From positions 1 through 45,546 of IMG/VR virus record IMGVR_UViG_3300042934_000628: a stretch of 45,546 bases of DNA. One strand, written 5' to 3'. The position numbers and the translations under genes were made by a program. This DNA comes from a virus. Positions 6,138 through 13,021 of the stretch are shown in pieces (position 1 is the first letter of the stretch; every line of letters starts with the position of its first letter). The notes beneath the pieces are model-generated. The model searched no databases. It saw nothing but the letters and a program-made list of their open reading frames with translations, and had not been told where the DNA came from.

Positions 6138-6780
6138 GCTCAGCCTGTGCCGACTGAGGCTGAGCCGCACAGGCGGCCCGCCAGGGCCGCACAGGGCCAC
6201 GCAGTGGCCATGGGTCACCCCCTTCCGCCGTACGCCCCCTCCAGGGGGCTGGCGGTACAGAGAGTCCGGCAGAGAAGGGGGCAGCAGGCGAAGCCTGCCA
6301 CCCCTCGTGTGCGCGTGCGCACGCACGCCATAGGTGGCCCACGGCGTGGGCCACACAGGGCCACCGGCCCTGGTGTGGTGGTGCTCTGACAGCACCACAC
6401 ATAGATGAGGCTGTGCCTGCTGGGGCACAGCCTCATATGTATGTGAGCCACCGGCTCACCCATGTACATGGACAAGGGGGCGAGCACACCATCACCGATG
6501 GTGGGTGAGTCCCCCTCCTTCGATCGGGGGTCAAGAGGTCTCGTCTGAGACCTCAATGTGCCTCTCACCTGCGGTTTTGCACCTGTATGACCCCAGGTGC
6601 TTAAAACCGCCTTGACCCCCGATCCCTGGTCTCCGACCAGGTCTCTGGGGCAAACTCCCTAGTACTTAGGGGCCGCTGCTGGGCGGCCCCGTACTCATAC
6701 CTAAGCGCCCGGGCGAAGGCCCAGGCGCTATCTCCGTGGTGTCCGCCGGACACCCTTTGGCGGCGCGCGGAGGCGCCGCC
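6138..6780. other. Array of about 17 nearly contiguous hairpins
   Basis: Stems in order: 6138-6165 (9 bp), 6173-6190 (7), 6195-6209 (6), 6225-6255 (5+7), 6284-6298 (6), 6334-6354 (9 bp, 3-nt loop), 6357-6371 (6), 6378-6398 (8), 6405-6436 (13 bp, 6-nt loop), 6443-6459 (7, loop ACC), 6460-6471 (perfect palindrome), 6487-6503 (6), 6522-6624 (three-way fold), 6625-6641 (6), 6661-6695 (5+8), 6705-6728 (9 of 10, loop GAAG), 6738-6754 (7, loop GCC), 6759-6780 (8). Loops are short and recurring (ACC, GAA, GAAG, GCC), as in folded single-stranded DNA or RNA. Confidence 0.8.
6522..6624. ncRNA. Three-way-junction-like element
   Basis: An outer 14-bp perfect stem (6522-6535 with 6611-6624) encloses two hairpins. 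The first is AGGTCTC/GAGACCT (6536-6553, loop GTCT). The second is a long arm starting GCGGTTTT GCACCT (6571-6584), pairing with AGGTGC TT AAAACCGC (6595-6610, a 2-nt bulge). Which strand is transcribed is not known. It could be a structured RNA or a DNA cruciform. Confidence 0.55.
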
Positions 6781-6890
6781 TAATGGGGGTTATGTTTTTT
6801 GAAGCTCGCTCGAACTGCTGTTTATTCCCGCATCTTTGGTCAAGAGTTGGCAAAGTCTCTTGAGGGGCCTGTGACCTGGGGGAACGTCAG

Positions 6891-7121
6891 CTATCGATAG
6901 CGGTACGGCCGTCCGTGGACGGCCTTGGAGCGGGTGAGGAGTCGCCCGCCGGTCGTCTGCCGACGACCTCTGAACTTCCAGTTCTCCGGCGGCTGGAAGC
7001 CGGCCGGGTCCTCGGGCATGCACTCCGAATGCACCCAGCGCTCTGAGAGTTTGTCGACAAATCGACCTACGGCGATCGGCCGGAGGCACATGGGACACGT
7101 TCCCGGGAACTTCGCCTGCAT
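6891..7121 (-). CDS. Small zinc-finger-like protein (76 aa)
   Basis: Starts MQAKFPGTCPMCLRPIAVGR. C9 and C12 with H31 and C34 (TCPMC and WVHSEC) form a CxxC...HxxC zinc site of the type seen in short actinobacterial and phage proteins that look like PARP-type or HNH-like finger fragments. The C-terminus is basic. ATG at 7121 has AAAGGG about 10 nt upstream; a longer form from an upstream ATG is possible. It is transcribed leftward, away from the terminase operon. Function unknown; probably a nucleic-acid-binding accessory. Confidence 0.75.
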   Translation of the reverse strand: MQAKFPGTCPMCLRPIAVGRFVDKLSERWVHSECMPEDPAGFQPPENWKFRGRRQTTGGRLLTRSKAVHGRPYRYR

Positions 7122-7247
7122 CGCGCACAGCCCTTTCTCGCGGCTCCGTGACGCATTGAACGGCTGATGGCAGAAAAGGGCCATCGGACGTAGCTTCGCC
7201 CCCCGGTCGGGGCCCTCAGGGCCCCCGAGACGCGGGGAGGTGGCCAG

Positions 7248-9191
7248 GTGGCCCGTCTGACGGTCAACAAGGACGGCAAGCTGGCCGGCGGGTCCCCGCG
7301 GGACCGCCGCATCTCCAAGGCGTCCTCGAAGGACAAGAAGCAGATCATCATCGCGACGGTGCGCATGGGGCACACCATCGCCGAGGGGTGCCACCAGGCG
7401 GGCGTGACCCGCAAGACGCACGAGTACTACCGGAAGAGTGACCCGGACTACCGGGACCTGATCGACCGGGCGTTGCAGAGCAACCTGGAGAAGTCCAAGG
7501 GTGACAAGCGCCCGGTGCCGGACTTCCCGGAGTTCTGCGAGCGGTACCTGAAGACGCAGCTCTTCCGGCACCACCTCCAGTGGTACGACCTCCTGGAGGG
7601 CCGCGAGCCCCGGGAGCTGCACCCGGCCCAGCGCTTCGTCCGCGGGGACGAAGACCAGATCGTGGTCAACACCCCGCCGGAGCACGCGAAGAGCACGACG
7701 CTCACCGTGAACTACGTGGTGTGGCGGATCGTCCAGGACCCGAACATCCGCATCCTGCTCGTGTCCAAGACGCAGTCCATGGCCGCCAAGTTCCTCTTCT
7801 CGATCAAGCAGCGGCTCGCCGAGTCCGAGACGTACTTGGACCTCCAGCAGCACTTCGGGCCGCCCGGCGGCTACCAGGAGGGCGCCAGCACCTGGAGCAG
7901 CACGCAGATCCGTGTGGCCGGAGCCGACTCCGGCGAGAAGGAGTACACGGTCGAGGCCGTCGGCATCGGCGGCCAGATCTACGGCACGCGTACGGACCTG
8001 GTCATCATGGACGACTGCGTGGACAACACGAATCACCAGCAGTTTGAGGCGCAGATCGACTGGATTCAGAACATCGTCGGCTCCCGCGTCGCCGACGTCG
8101 GCGGGCGCATGCTGCTCATCGGCACCCGCATGGCCACGGTGGACCTGTACTCCGAGATCCTGAAGCCGGCGTACTACTCCGAGGGCACCTCGCCCTGGAC
8201 GTACCTGACCCAGCCCGCGGTCCTCAACTTTGCCGACGACCCGAAGGACTGGGAGACCCTGTGGCCGGCGACCAACCGGCCGCCCGTGACCATCCAGGCC
8301 AGGAAGACGGCCCAGGAGGCCGGCTGGCCCAAGGACGGCCTCTGGCCGATGTGGCACGGCGAGGCCCTGGCCAGGAAGCGGCGCAAGATGACGCCGCGCA
8401 ACTGGTCGATGGTCTACATGCAAGACCAGGTCGCGGACGACGCGATCTTCAAGCAGGCCGACGTGCAGGGCTGCATCGACCGGGCCCGGTACCCGGGCCG
8501 CATGGGTGCCGGGCAGCCGCAGCACCGGCAGTACGGCATGGACGGCCTCCTCGTCATCGCCGGGCTGGACCCCGCCGCCGCGGGGTGCACGGCCATGCAG
8601 GTCTGGGGACTTGACCGCCGCACCGGAGTGCGGTGGGTGCTGGACGTCGTCAACAAGCGCGGCATGCCGCCGCACGAGATGCGCAGCGAGATCAAGCGCC
8701 TGACCGAGCGGTACGGCATCTCGGAGTGGCGGGTCGAGAAGAACGCCTACCAGGCGTCCATCGTTCAGGACCAGCTCATCAAGGACTACCTGACCGCCCG
8801 CGGCTGCCTCATCTCGCCGCACCACACGAACAGCAACAAGTGGGACCCCGATTTCGGTGTGGCCTCCATGGCCACGCTCTTCGAGGGCTGGCAGGACAAG
8901 CGGAACCTGATCCGGCTGCCGTCGCAGACGCAGAGCGAAGGCGTGCGCGCCTTCATCGAGCAGCTGTGCTCCTGGTTCCCGGAGACCAAGGGCCTGACCG
9001 ACACGGTCATGGCCGCCTGGTTCGTGGAGATCCGCTGCCGGGAGCTGATGGTCAGCGACTACAGCGGCTGGCACACGAACTCCTCCGAGTTCACCTCGGA
9101 GCGCGACCAGGCCGGACAGATGGTCGTGGACATCGACTTCGCCTTGCAGCAGCAGGGCGCTGGTGCCTGGGACGGGACGGTGAACTGGTGA
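7248..9191 (+). CDS. terL: Terminase large subunit with N-terminal HTH
   Basis: ATP-driven packaging motor and nuclease that cuts phage DNA and pumps it into the capsid through the portal. 647 aa. Walker A-type TPPEHAKST (142-150), Walker B LVIMDD (251-256), then an RNase H-like nuclease domain with D441 in AGLDPAAAG and a late TDTVMAAW segment. Residues 30-75 (IAEGCHQAGVTRKTHEYYRK) look like the DNA-binding HTH usually carried by a separate small terminase, and no separate TerS gene is seen. GTG start at 7248 with GGGGAGGTGG upstream; a small GC hairpin sits at about 7201-7230. First gene of the late operon. Confidence 0.97.
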   Translation: MARLTVNKDGKLAGGSPRDRRISKASSKDKKQIIIATVRMGHTIAEGCHQAGVTRKTHEYYRKSDPDYRDLIDRALQSNLEKSKGDKRPVPDFPEFCERYLKTQLFRHHLQWYDLLEGREPRELHPAQRFVRGDEDQIVVNTPPEHAKSTTLTVNYVVWRIVQDPNIRILLVSKTQSMAAKFLFSIKQRLAESETYLDLQQHFGPPGGYQEGASTWSSTQIRVAGADSGEKEYTVEAVGIGGQIYGTRTDLVIMDDCVDNTNHQQFEAQIDWIQNIVGSRVADVGGRMLLIGTRMATVDLYSEILKPAYYSEGTSPWTYLTQPAVLNFADDPKDWETLWPATNRPPVTIQARKTAQEAGWPKDGLWPMWHGEALARKRRKMTPRNWSMVYMQDQVADDAIFKQADVQGCIDRARYPGRMGAGQPQHRQYGMDGLLVIAGLDPAAAGCTAMQVWGLDRRTGVRWVLDVVNKRGMPPHEMRSEIKRLTERYGISEWRVEKNAYQASIVQDQLIKDYLTARGCLISPHHTNSNKWDPDFGVASMATLFEGWQDKRNLIRLPSQTQSEGVRAFIEQLCSWFPETKGLTDTVMAAWFVEIRCRELMVSDYSGWHTNSSEFTSERDQAGQMVVDIDFALQQQGAGAWDGTVNW

Positions 9192-9355
9192 TGGACGGAG
9201 TCTTCACGCAGTGCCCGGCCGTCAGTCCGGCCACCGGCCGTCAGTGCGTCCGACTGGCCGGAACGCACGAAGAGCATCAGGACCAGCAGGCGCGAGACGC
9301 GTACTGCCACCGATGGACGGACCAAGAGGAAGGCCGAAATGGCACGCATGGCTGA
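9191..9355 (+). CDS. Small Cys/His protein (54 aa)
   Basis: The ATG shares one base with the terminase stop (TGATG). The 54-aa sequence has C8, C19, H26/H29 and C39-H40 (TQCPA, RQCVRL, THEEHQ, YCHRW), a pattern I recognise from short phage proteins with a C...C...HxxH zinc-like site. It overlaps the endolysin start by 17 nt. Function unknown. Confidence 0.75.
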   Translation: MDGVFTQCPAVSPATGRQCVRLAGTHEEHQDQQARDAYCHRWTDQEEGRNGTHG

Positions 9356-10058
9356 CGCCTCATGGCGCCCGATTCCGGACAACTACACCGCGAACGGTCA
9401 GACCGAAGTCCGCGGCGTGGTCGTCCACATCATGGCCGGGACCCTGTCCGGCACCGACTCGTGGTTCAGGAACCCGCAGGCGCGGGCCTCCAGCCACTTC
9501 GGCACCGGCAAGGCCGGCGCGCTGTACCAGTGGGTCGACACGAAGGACCGCGCCTGGGCCCAGGCCGACGGGAACCGCACCTGGATCTCCGTTGAGAACG
9601 AAGGTCAGGGTGGAGACATCCTGACGGGCGAGCAGTTGGACGCCAACGCCGAGGTGCTGGCCTGGGCGCACCGCGTCTACTCCGTGCCGCTCCAGGTGGC
9701 CAGCGGCCCGTCCGGCCGCGGCCTCGGGTACCACGCGATGGGCGGCAGTGCCTGGGGCGGGCACACCTCGTGCCCCGGCCCCAAGATCGTGGCCCAGCTC
9801 CCGGAGATCGTCCGCCGGGCGAAGAACATCATCAACGCAGAGGAGGACTCCATGGCAGGCATGGACAAGGGCGACGTCTTCGACGCCTCGTGGAACACCG
9901 ACGGCCTTCCGGCCCCCGCGTCCGCCCCGGACGTGAAGAAGAACCCGAAGTGGACGCCGTCCAGCTACCTGCGCTCGATCTACAACGGCGTGATCGGCAT
10001 CCGGGCCGACCTGAAGGCCCTCCGGGCCGCCGTGGACAAGCTCAGCGAGCAGAAATAG
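9339..10058 (+). CDS. N-acetylmuramoyl-L-alanine amidase, endolysin
   Basis: Cleaves the amide bond between MurNAc and L-Ala in host peptidoglycan at lysis. 239 aa. Amidase_2/PGRP fold: zinc ligands H30 (VVVHIM), H132 (GYHAMGG) and C145 with H142 nearby (GGHTSCPG); E86 lies in the expected central strand. The C-terminal 70 residues after a Met/Asp-rich linker are a helical tail that may bind the cell wall. GAGGAAGG lies upstream of the ATG. It is unusual in sitting next to the terminase, far from the holin (30168-30431). Confidence 0.93.
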   Translation: MARMADASWRPIPDNYTANGQTEVRGVVVHIMAGTLSGTDSWFRNPQARASSHFGTGKAGALYQWVDTKDRAWAQADGNRTWISVENEGQGGDILTGEQLDANAEVLAWAHRVYSVPLQVASGPSGRGLGYHAMGGSAWGGHTSCPGPKIVAQLPEIVRRAKNIINAEEDSMAGMDKGDVFDASWNTDGLPAPASAPDVKKNPKWTPSSYLRSIYNGVIGIRADLKALRAAVDKLSEQK

Positions 10059-10096
10059 CTGGCTGACCGTAGCCTTCGCCCTCGCGGGAGGTGGTC

Positions 10097-11911
10097 ATGG
10101 CGGGAATCGATCAGATCGCACGCCGAGTTGAGGCGCTGCGCCGTGACGCCCAGGAGCGGGACGCACGGCACCAGACGGTCTTCGACGCCCGGTCGCAGAA
10201 GATCGACAACATCGCGCCCGGCTCCATGCCAGACGCGTGGCCGCGGCCGATCACGGCCAACATCATTGACACTGCGGCCCGGCAGCTCGCCGAGAACCTG
10301 GCGCCCCTACCGTCGATCAACTGCGCCCCCGGCGTGGTGACGAGCGAGCGACAGAAGAAGCGCGTCGCCAAGAAGACGAAGATCGCGTACTCGTACGTCA
10401 TCGAGTCGAACCTGAAGGCCAAGATGCCGCAGGGCTGCGACTGGTACCTGATGTACGGCTCGATGCCCATCGTGGTGGAGCCCGACTTCGCAGCCGGGCG
10501 CCCGCGGCTGCGCTTCGACAACCCGATGAAGACGTACGTCGAGTACGAGCTGTCCGGCAAGGTCCGCTCGTACACGAAGGTCTGGCGTGAGAGCGCCCGG
10601 AAGCTCGCGGCCAAGTTCCCCGAGCACGCGCAGGCGATCCTGGGCGGGGACCAGCCGTACGGCCGCCAGACGCAGGGCGACACCGAACTTGAGCTGGTGA
10701 AGTTCTGCGACTCGGCGCAGTACGTGCTGTACATGCCGGAGCGCAAGAACCTCGTCCTCCTGGTCACAGAGAACCGCTTCGGCAAGCCGCCCGTGGCGGT
10801 GGCCCAGAAGCCCACCTGGGACGAGCAGGACCGCGGTCAGTTCGATGACGTGATCTGGCCGATGCTGGCCCGTAACCGTATGGCGATGCTCGGTTTGCAG
10901 GCCACGCAGCAGACCGTCAGGGCCCCCTTGGCCATTCCGACCGACGTACAGAAGATCCCCTTCGGCGACGATGCGGTGATCCGCACGAACAGCCCGGAGA
11001 AGATCCGTCGAGTCGGCACGGACATGCCGCAGGCGGCCTGGCAGCAGGACGCCCTGCTGCGCCAGGAGGTCATGAGCGGCACGCGCACGCCGGCCAGCGC
11101 GACCGGCGACGTGGACGCATCGATCATCACCGGTCGCGGCGTGGACGCCCTCAACGGCGGCTACGACATCCAGGTGGCCACCGGCCAGCTGGTCATCGGT
11201 CACGCTCTCGAACAGGCCCTGGAGTTGGCCTTCGAGATGGATGAGAAGTTCTGGCCGGAGGCCAAGAAGTCCATCAGCGGCGTGATCAACGGGACTCCCT
11301 TCGAGGAGTCCTACACGCCGTCCAAGGACATCAACGGCGACTACCGCGTCAGCGTGAGCTACGGCTTCGCCGCGGGGATGAATCCGAACCAGGCGCTGAT
11401 CTTCCTGCTCCAGCTCCGCGGGGACCAGCTCGTCTCCCGGGACTTCGTCCAGCGGCAGCTGCCCATGGACGTGGACGTGGCCTCCATTCAGGCCGAGGTC
11501 GACAAGGAGCAGACGACCGACGCTCTGAAGCAGGGCGTCTTCGCCCTGCTGTCCTCCATCGGGATCATGGCCCAGCAGGGCATGGACCCGACGATGCTGC
11601 TCACCAACGCCGCCAAGCTGATCGAACTGCGTGAGCGCATGCCCATGCACGAGGCGATCCTGACGGCCTTCCAGCCGGAGCCGCAGCCTGAGGCTGTCGT
11701 TCCTGGTGCCCCCGGCGGCCCTGTCGAGGGCCAGGGCCCCGGGGGACTCCCCGGCGTATCGCCGACCACGGGCCTGCCGCAGGGCATCGCCCCGGGCCAG
11801 GCCCAGATGGGCCCCGGCGGTGAGCCGGACGTCATGAGTCTTCTGGCCGGGCTGACCAGCTCGGGCAAGCCCACCGCATCCGCATCAGTCAAGAGGAGTG
11901 TTCCGGCATGA
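10097..11911 (+). CDS. Portal protein
   Basis: Dodecameric head vertex through which DNA enters and leaves; it nucleates head assembly and docks the terminase. 604 aa. Recognised by size, position after terminase/lysin, and regions such as MPDAWPRPITANIIDTAARQ and a long helical part (about 440-520), with a Pro/Gly-rich C-terminal tail. ATG at 10097 chosen for GGGAGGTGG just upstream; a GTG two codons earlier lies inside that site. Its stop overlaps the next start (ATGA). Confidence 0.9.
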   Translation: MAGIDQIARRVEALRRDAQERDARHQTVFDARSQKIDNIAPGSMPDAWPRPITANIIDTAARQLAENLAPLPSINCAPGVVTSERQKKRVAKKTKIAYSYVIESNLKAKMPQGCDWYLMYGSMPIVVEPDFAAGRPRLRFDNPMKTYVEYELSGKVRSYTKVWRESARKLAAKFPEHAQAILGGDQPYGRQTQGDTELELVKFCDSAQYVLYMPERKNLVLLVTENRFGKPPVAVAQKPTWDEQDRGQFDDVIWPMLARNRMAMLGLQATQQTVRAPLAIPTDVQKIPFGDDAVIRTNSPEKIRRVGTDMPQAAWQQDALLRQEVMSGTRTPASATGDVDASIITGRGVDALNGGYDIQVATGQLVIGHALEQALELAFEMDEKFWPEAKKSISGVINGTPFEESYTPSKDINGDYRVSVSYGFAAGMNPNQALIFLLQLRGDQLVSRDFVQRQLPMDVDVASIQAEVDKEQTTDALKQGVFALLSSIGIMAQQGMDPTMLLTNAAKLIELRERMPMHEAILTAFQPEPQPEAVVPGAPGGPVEGQGPGGLPGVSPTTGLPQGIAPGQAQMGPGGEPDVMSLLAGLTSSGKPTASASVKRSVPA

Positions 11912-12144
11912 CGTGCCGAACCTGCGGCCGTCCGGCCGAGAACGGCAGGCCCACCCACTGGCTGGGCTGCAAGGAACTCAACCTCGTCGAGGTCGCCACC
12001 GACTTCAGCGAGGAGGAGAAGGCCGACTTCTTCGAGACGGCTGGTCGATGTGAGCACGAGGGATGCAGGCGCTTCAAGTGGAGCACCGGTCCTCGCACGA
12101 AGTACTGCGTCGACCACAAGGACCCCAAGAGCAGGGAGAAGTGA
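11908..12144 (+). CDS. Small zinc-ribbon protein (78 aa)
   Basis: Starts MTCRTCGRPAENGRPTHWLG. CxxC plus H17/C21 form one possible zinc site; a second is CEHEGC ... YCVDH near the C-terminus. ATGA overlap with the portal stop. Probably a small virion-assembly or nucleic-acid-binding accessory; function unknown. Confidence 0.85.
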   Translation: MTCRTCGRPAENGRPTHWLGCKELNLVEVATDFSEEEKADFFETAGRCEHEGCRRFKWSTGPRTKYCVDHKDPKSREK

Positions 12145-12146
12145 TC

Positions 12147-12380
12147 ATGAGCGAAGGATTCGCGGGTGACCCGTTCCACGAGGGCAGCAGCCAGCCCATG
12201 GCGCACCTCAAGGGCGGCATGGAGCAGCCCCACACCCAGCAGCCGATGACGAGCGAGAACGCTGGCAACTCCATGGGCGGTGCCAACGACACCGCGCCGG
12301 GCACCGGCTCCTGGAACGCCACCTCGCTGGGCGCCAAGCCGTCCGGCTCCGGCAGCAACGACAAGAACAAGGCGCACTAG
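12147..12380 (+). CDS. Hypothetical Gly/Ser/Met-rich protein (77 aa)
   Basis: Starts MSEGFAGDPFHEGSSQPMAH. Low-complexity, probably disordered, with no domain. CAGGGAGAAGTGATC precedes the ATG. It lies between the zinc-ribbon gene and another disordered structural-operon protein, so it may be a minor virion component; this is inference. Confidence 0.75.
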   Translation: MSEGFAGDPFHEGSSQPMAHLKGGMEQPHTQQPMTSENAGNSMGGANDTAPGTGSWNATSLGAKPSGSGSNDKNKAH

Positions 12381-12383
12381 CTG

Positions 12384-12833
12384 ATGGCCCGCGGCGGATA
12401 CAGGCAGCCGGCCAACCCGGCCCCCGTCAGCGGGCCGGGTGCGCTCTCGAAGCGCACCGACGGCGGACCGGGCCAGCCGGTCCGTGTGCCCTCCGGCGGG
12501 AAGTACGGGGAGCGGCAGGGGCTGGAGCAGATGCAGCAGTCGGCGCCCGTCTCGGCGTCGCCGGGCGGGGATGTCGGGGCGCCGACCCCGGCGGACGTGG
12601 CCGCGGATGTCGTCGGTTTCGACGCGCCGTCACAGATGCCGGACACCCCGATCACGGCCGGTGCCGATATGGGCGAGGGGCCGGGCATGGAGGCCTTGGG
12701 CCTGCCCAGCCAGACCGACGAGGACATGCGCCGTCTGGTCACCTGGCTGCCGGTCTTCGAGCACATGGCCAACCAGCCGGGCTCCAGCAAGGCGGCCCGG
12801 AACTTGGTGCGTCAGCTGAAGGGCATGGCCTGA
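12384..12833 (+). CDS. Conserved actinophage virion-operon protein (149 aa)
   Basis: Begins MARGGYRQPANPAPVSGPGA; I recognise this opening from proteins next to portal genes in many actinobacterial phages. The N-terminal half is disordered, Pro/Gly-rich. The C-terminal 50 residues are helical (RRLVTWLPVFEHMANQPGSS). Its stop shares one base with the next ATG. Role probably in head or ejection-protein assembly. Confidence 0.85.
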   Translation: MARGGYRQPANPAPVSGPGALSKRTDGGPGQPVRVPSGGKYGERQGLEQMQQSAPVSASPGGDVGAPTPADVAADVVGFDAPSQMPDTPITAGADMGEGPGMEALGLPSQTDEDMRRLVTWLPVFEHMANQPGSSKAARNLVRQLKGMA

Positions 12834-13021
12834 TGGACTGGTGGACGACCCTGGGCAACTACATGACGTTGCTCGGCGATGCGCCCGCGCTCGCCGTGGA
12901 CATGGCCCTGACGGGCCCCAACGCCGATCACGTCGGCTACGGCCTGGCCTTCGGCATGCAGGCGTCCCCGACCGAGATGAACGTCTACCCCGACGAGGGC
13001 ATGTTCGCTGAGGGGGCCTGA
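12833..13021 (+). CDS. Hypothetical protein (62 aa)
   Basis: 62 aa, MDWWTTLGNYMTLLGDAPAL onward, hydrophobic/amphipathic N-terminal half and acidic tail. Coupled on both sides by shared-base TGATG overlaps with the 149-aa gene and the giant virion protein. Possibly a small partner of the ejection proteins (inference). Confidence 0.8.
   Translation: MDWWTTLGNYMTLLGDAPALAVDMALTGPNADHVGYGLAFGMQASPTEMNVYPDEGMFAEGA

Larger units (their letters stand above)
5084..6890. other. 1.8 kb non-coding region of tandem inverted repeats
   Basis: No convincing gene on either strand; open frames here are Arg/Pro-rich shadows without ribosome binding sites. Inverted repeats follow one another from about 5141. 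Examples: GCCAGCA/TGCTGGC (5141-5160); ATCCTGCGC/GCGCAGGAT (5261-5288); a nested TGACGGGC/GCCCGTCA enclosing GCGGCC/GGCCGC (5312-5355); CGTGAGG/CCTCACG (5362-5383); a nested CAGGGC/GCCCTG enclosing CTCCGG/CCGGAG (5402-5439); GATTCGCAC/GTGCGAATC (5884-5904); GGGGCG/CGCCCC (5986-6001); CCGGCC/GGCCGG (6010-6026). The stretch 5640-5830 is less GC-rich with few stems. Candidate roles are replication origin, packaging site, telomere-like structure or large structured RNA. Confidence 0.75.

Noticed and set aside
5835-6402. Arg/Pro-rich frames in the non-coding region on both strands
   Set aside because: No ribosome binding sites, composition follows hairpins, and frames cross stems; regarded as non-coding.
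7122-9074. Minus-strand frame opposite the terminase
   Set aside because: Only the 6891-7121 end is protein-like; the upstream part is shadow of the terminase gene.
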